Below the pieces are notes generated by a model, which saw only the letters and a program-made list of their open reading frames with translations, was not told the DNA's origin and did no database searches. 64,000 nucleotides of DNA from Achatina immaculata (Eukaryota > Mollusca > Gastropoda > Stylommatophora > Achatinidae): assembly GCA_009760885.1 (NCBI GenBank), contig CM019693.1, positions 48,676,751 through 48,740,750 on the forward strand. The letters are read 5' to 3'. Positions 63,836 to 64,000 of the stretch are shown one piece after another. Both the position numbers and the translations under genes were made by a program. Numbering within the stretch: position 1 is the stretch's first letter; each line of letters begins with the position of its first letter.

Positions 63836-63903
63836 CTGGGAGCTGCGTTAGCGCAGTGGATTAATCACTCGCTTGCCGACTAGGCCACCTGGTTTCGATT
63901 CCA
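63836..63903 (+). mobile_element. tRNA-derived SINE head
   Basis: GGGAGCTGCGTTAGCGCAGT with GGATTAATCACTCGCTTGCC and then GGTTTCGATTCC gives pol III A box (TTAGCGCAGTGG) and B box (one extra T) at tRNA spacing. No complete cloverleaf or acceptor stem pairing is evident. Confidence 0.65.
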
Positions 63904-64000
63904 CTCACCACAGTGGAGGTCAGATCATGGCTCTCATCACAGTGGAGGTCAGATCATGGCTCTCATCACAGTGGAGGTCAGATCATGGCTCTCATCACAG
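63904..64000. repeat. 29 bp tandem array running off the right edge
   Basis: CACAGTGGAGGTCAGATCAT plus GGCTCTCAT repeated at least three times, directly after the SINE head. Confidence 0.93.

Noticed and set aside
63836..63903. Functional tRNA gene
   Set aside because: A and B boxes are present, but the B box has an insertion and no acceptor stem pairing is seen; a SINE head fits better.

Overview
This is a eukaryotic, almost certainly metazoan, nuclear window. It is AT-rich, genes have GT-AG introns of several kb, and introns and spacers are crowded with transposons of many classes: piggyBac, Tc1, mariner, hAT MITEs, Helitrons, truncated RTE-like LINEs and a tRNA-derived SINE head. About thirty tandem arrays are also present. 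The repeat mix, together with a serine-protease-like protein of a type I associate with molluscs, suggests a mollusc, probably a gastropod. That assignment is inference.

Layout. Positions 1-35740 are dominated by one minus-strand gene that I reconstruct exon by exon as NAA25, the auxiliary TPR subunit of the NatB N-terminal acetyltransferase. It starts at 35740 and leaves the window on the left. Thirteen exon positions are well supported by protein similarity, splice sites and matching phases; two of them occur in three and two near-identical copies at 11.8-15.6 kb. One exon near 20.5 kb is doubtful and two segments were not found. The introns hold a piggyBac element (left edge), hAT MITEs, a Helitron, a triplicated Tc1 block, a deleted mariner, a piggyBac-like element, a nearly complete mariner, a LINE relic and many minisatellites.

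Positions 36-45 kb are intergenic, with five or more truncated LINE copies, a second Helitron and an internally deleted LINE. A complete three-exon plus-strand gene follows (45806-51238), encoding a 368-residue trypsin-like protease-type protein. From 51.2 to 58.9 kb there are more LINE and mariner relics and minisatellites. A minus-strand gene whose last one or two exons (61421-58981) encode the final two membrane segments of a small four-helix-type protein comes next. The window ends in LINE relics and a tRNA-derived SINE head.

The strongest theme is local tandem amplification of sequence already present. NAA25 exons, a NAA25 splice donor, the 3' end of a LINE, the C-terminal coding part of a mariner and half a Tc1 element have each become tandem repeats. 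Several are in-frame or carry functional signals, so they could affect splicing. Recent copies may also be assembly artefacts, and long-read checks would decide that.
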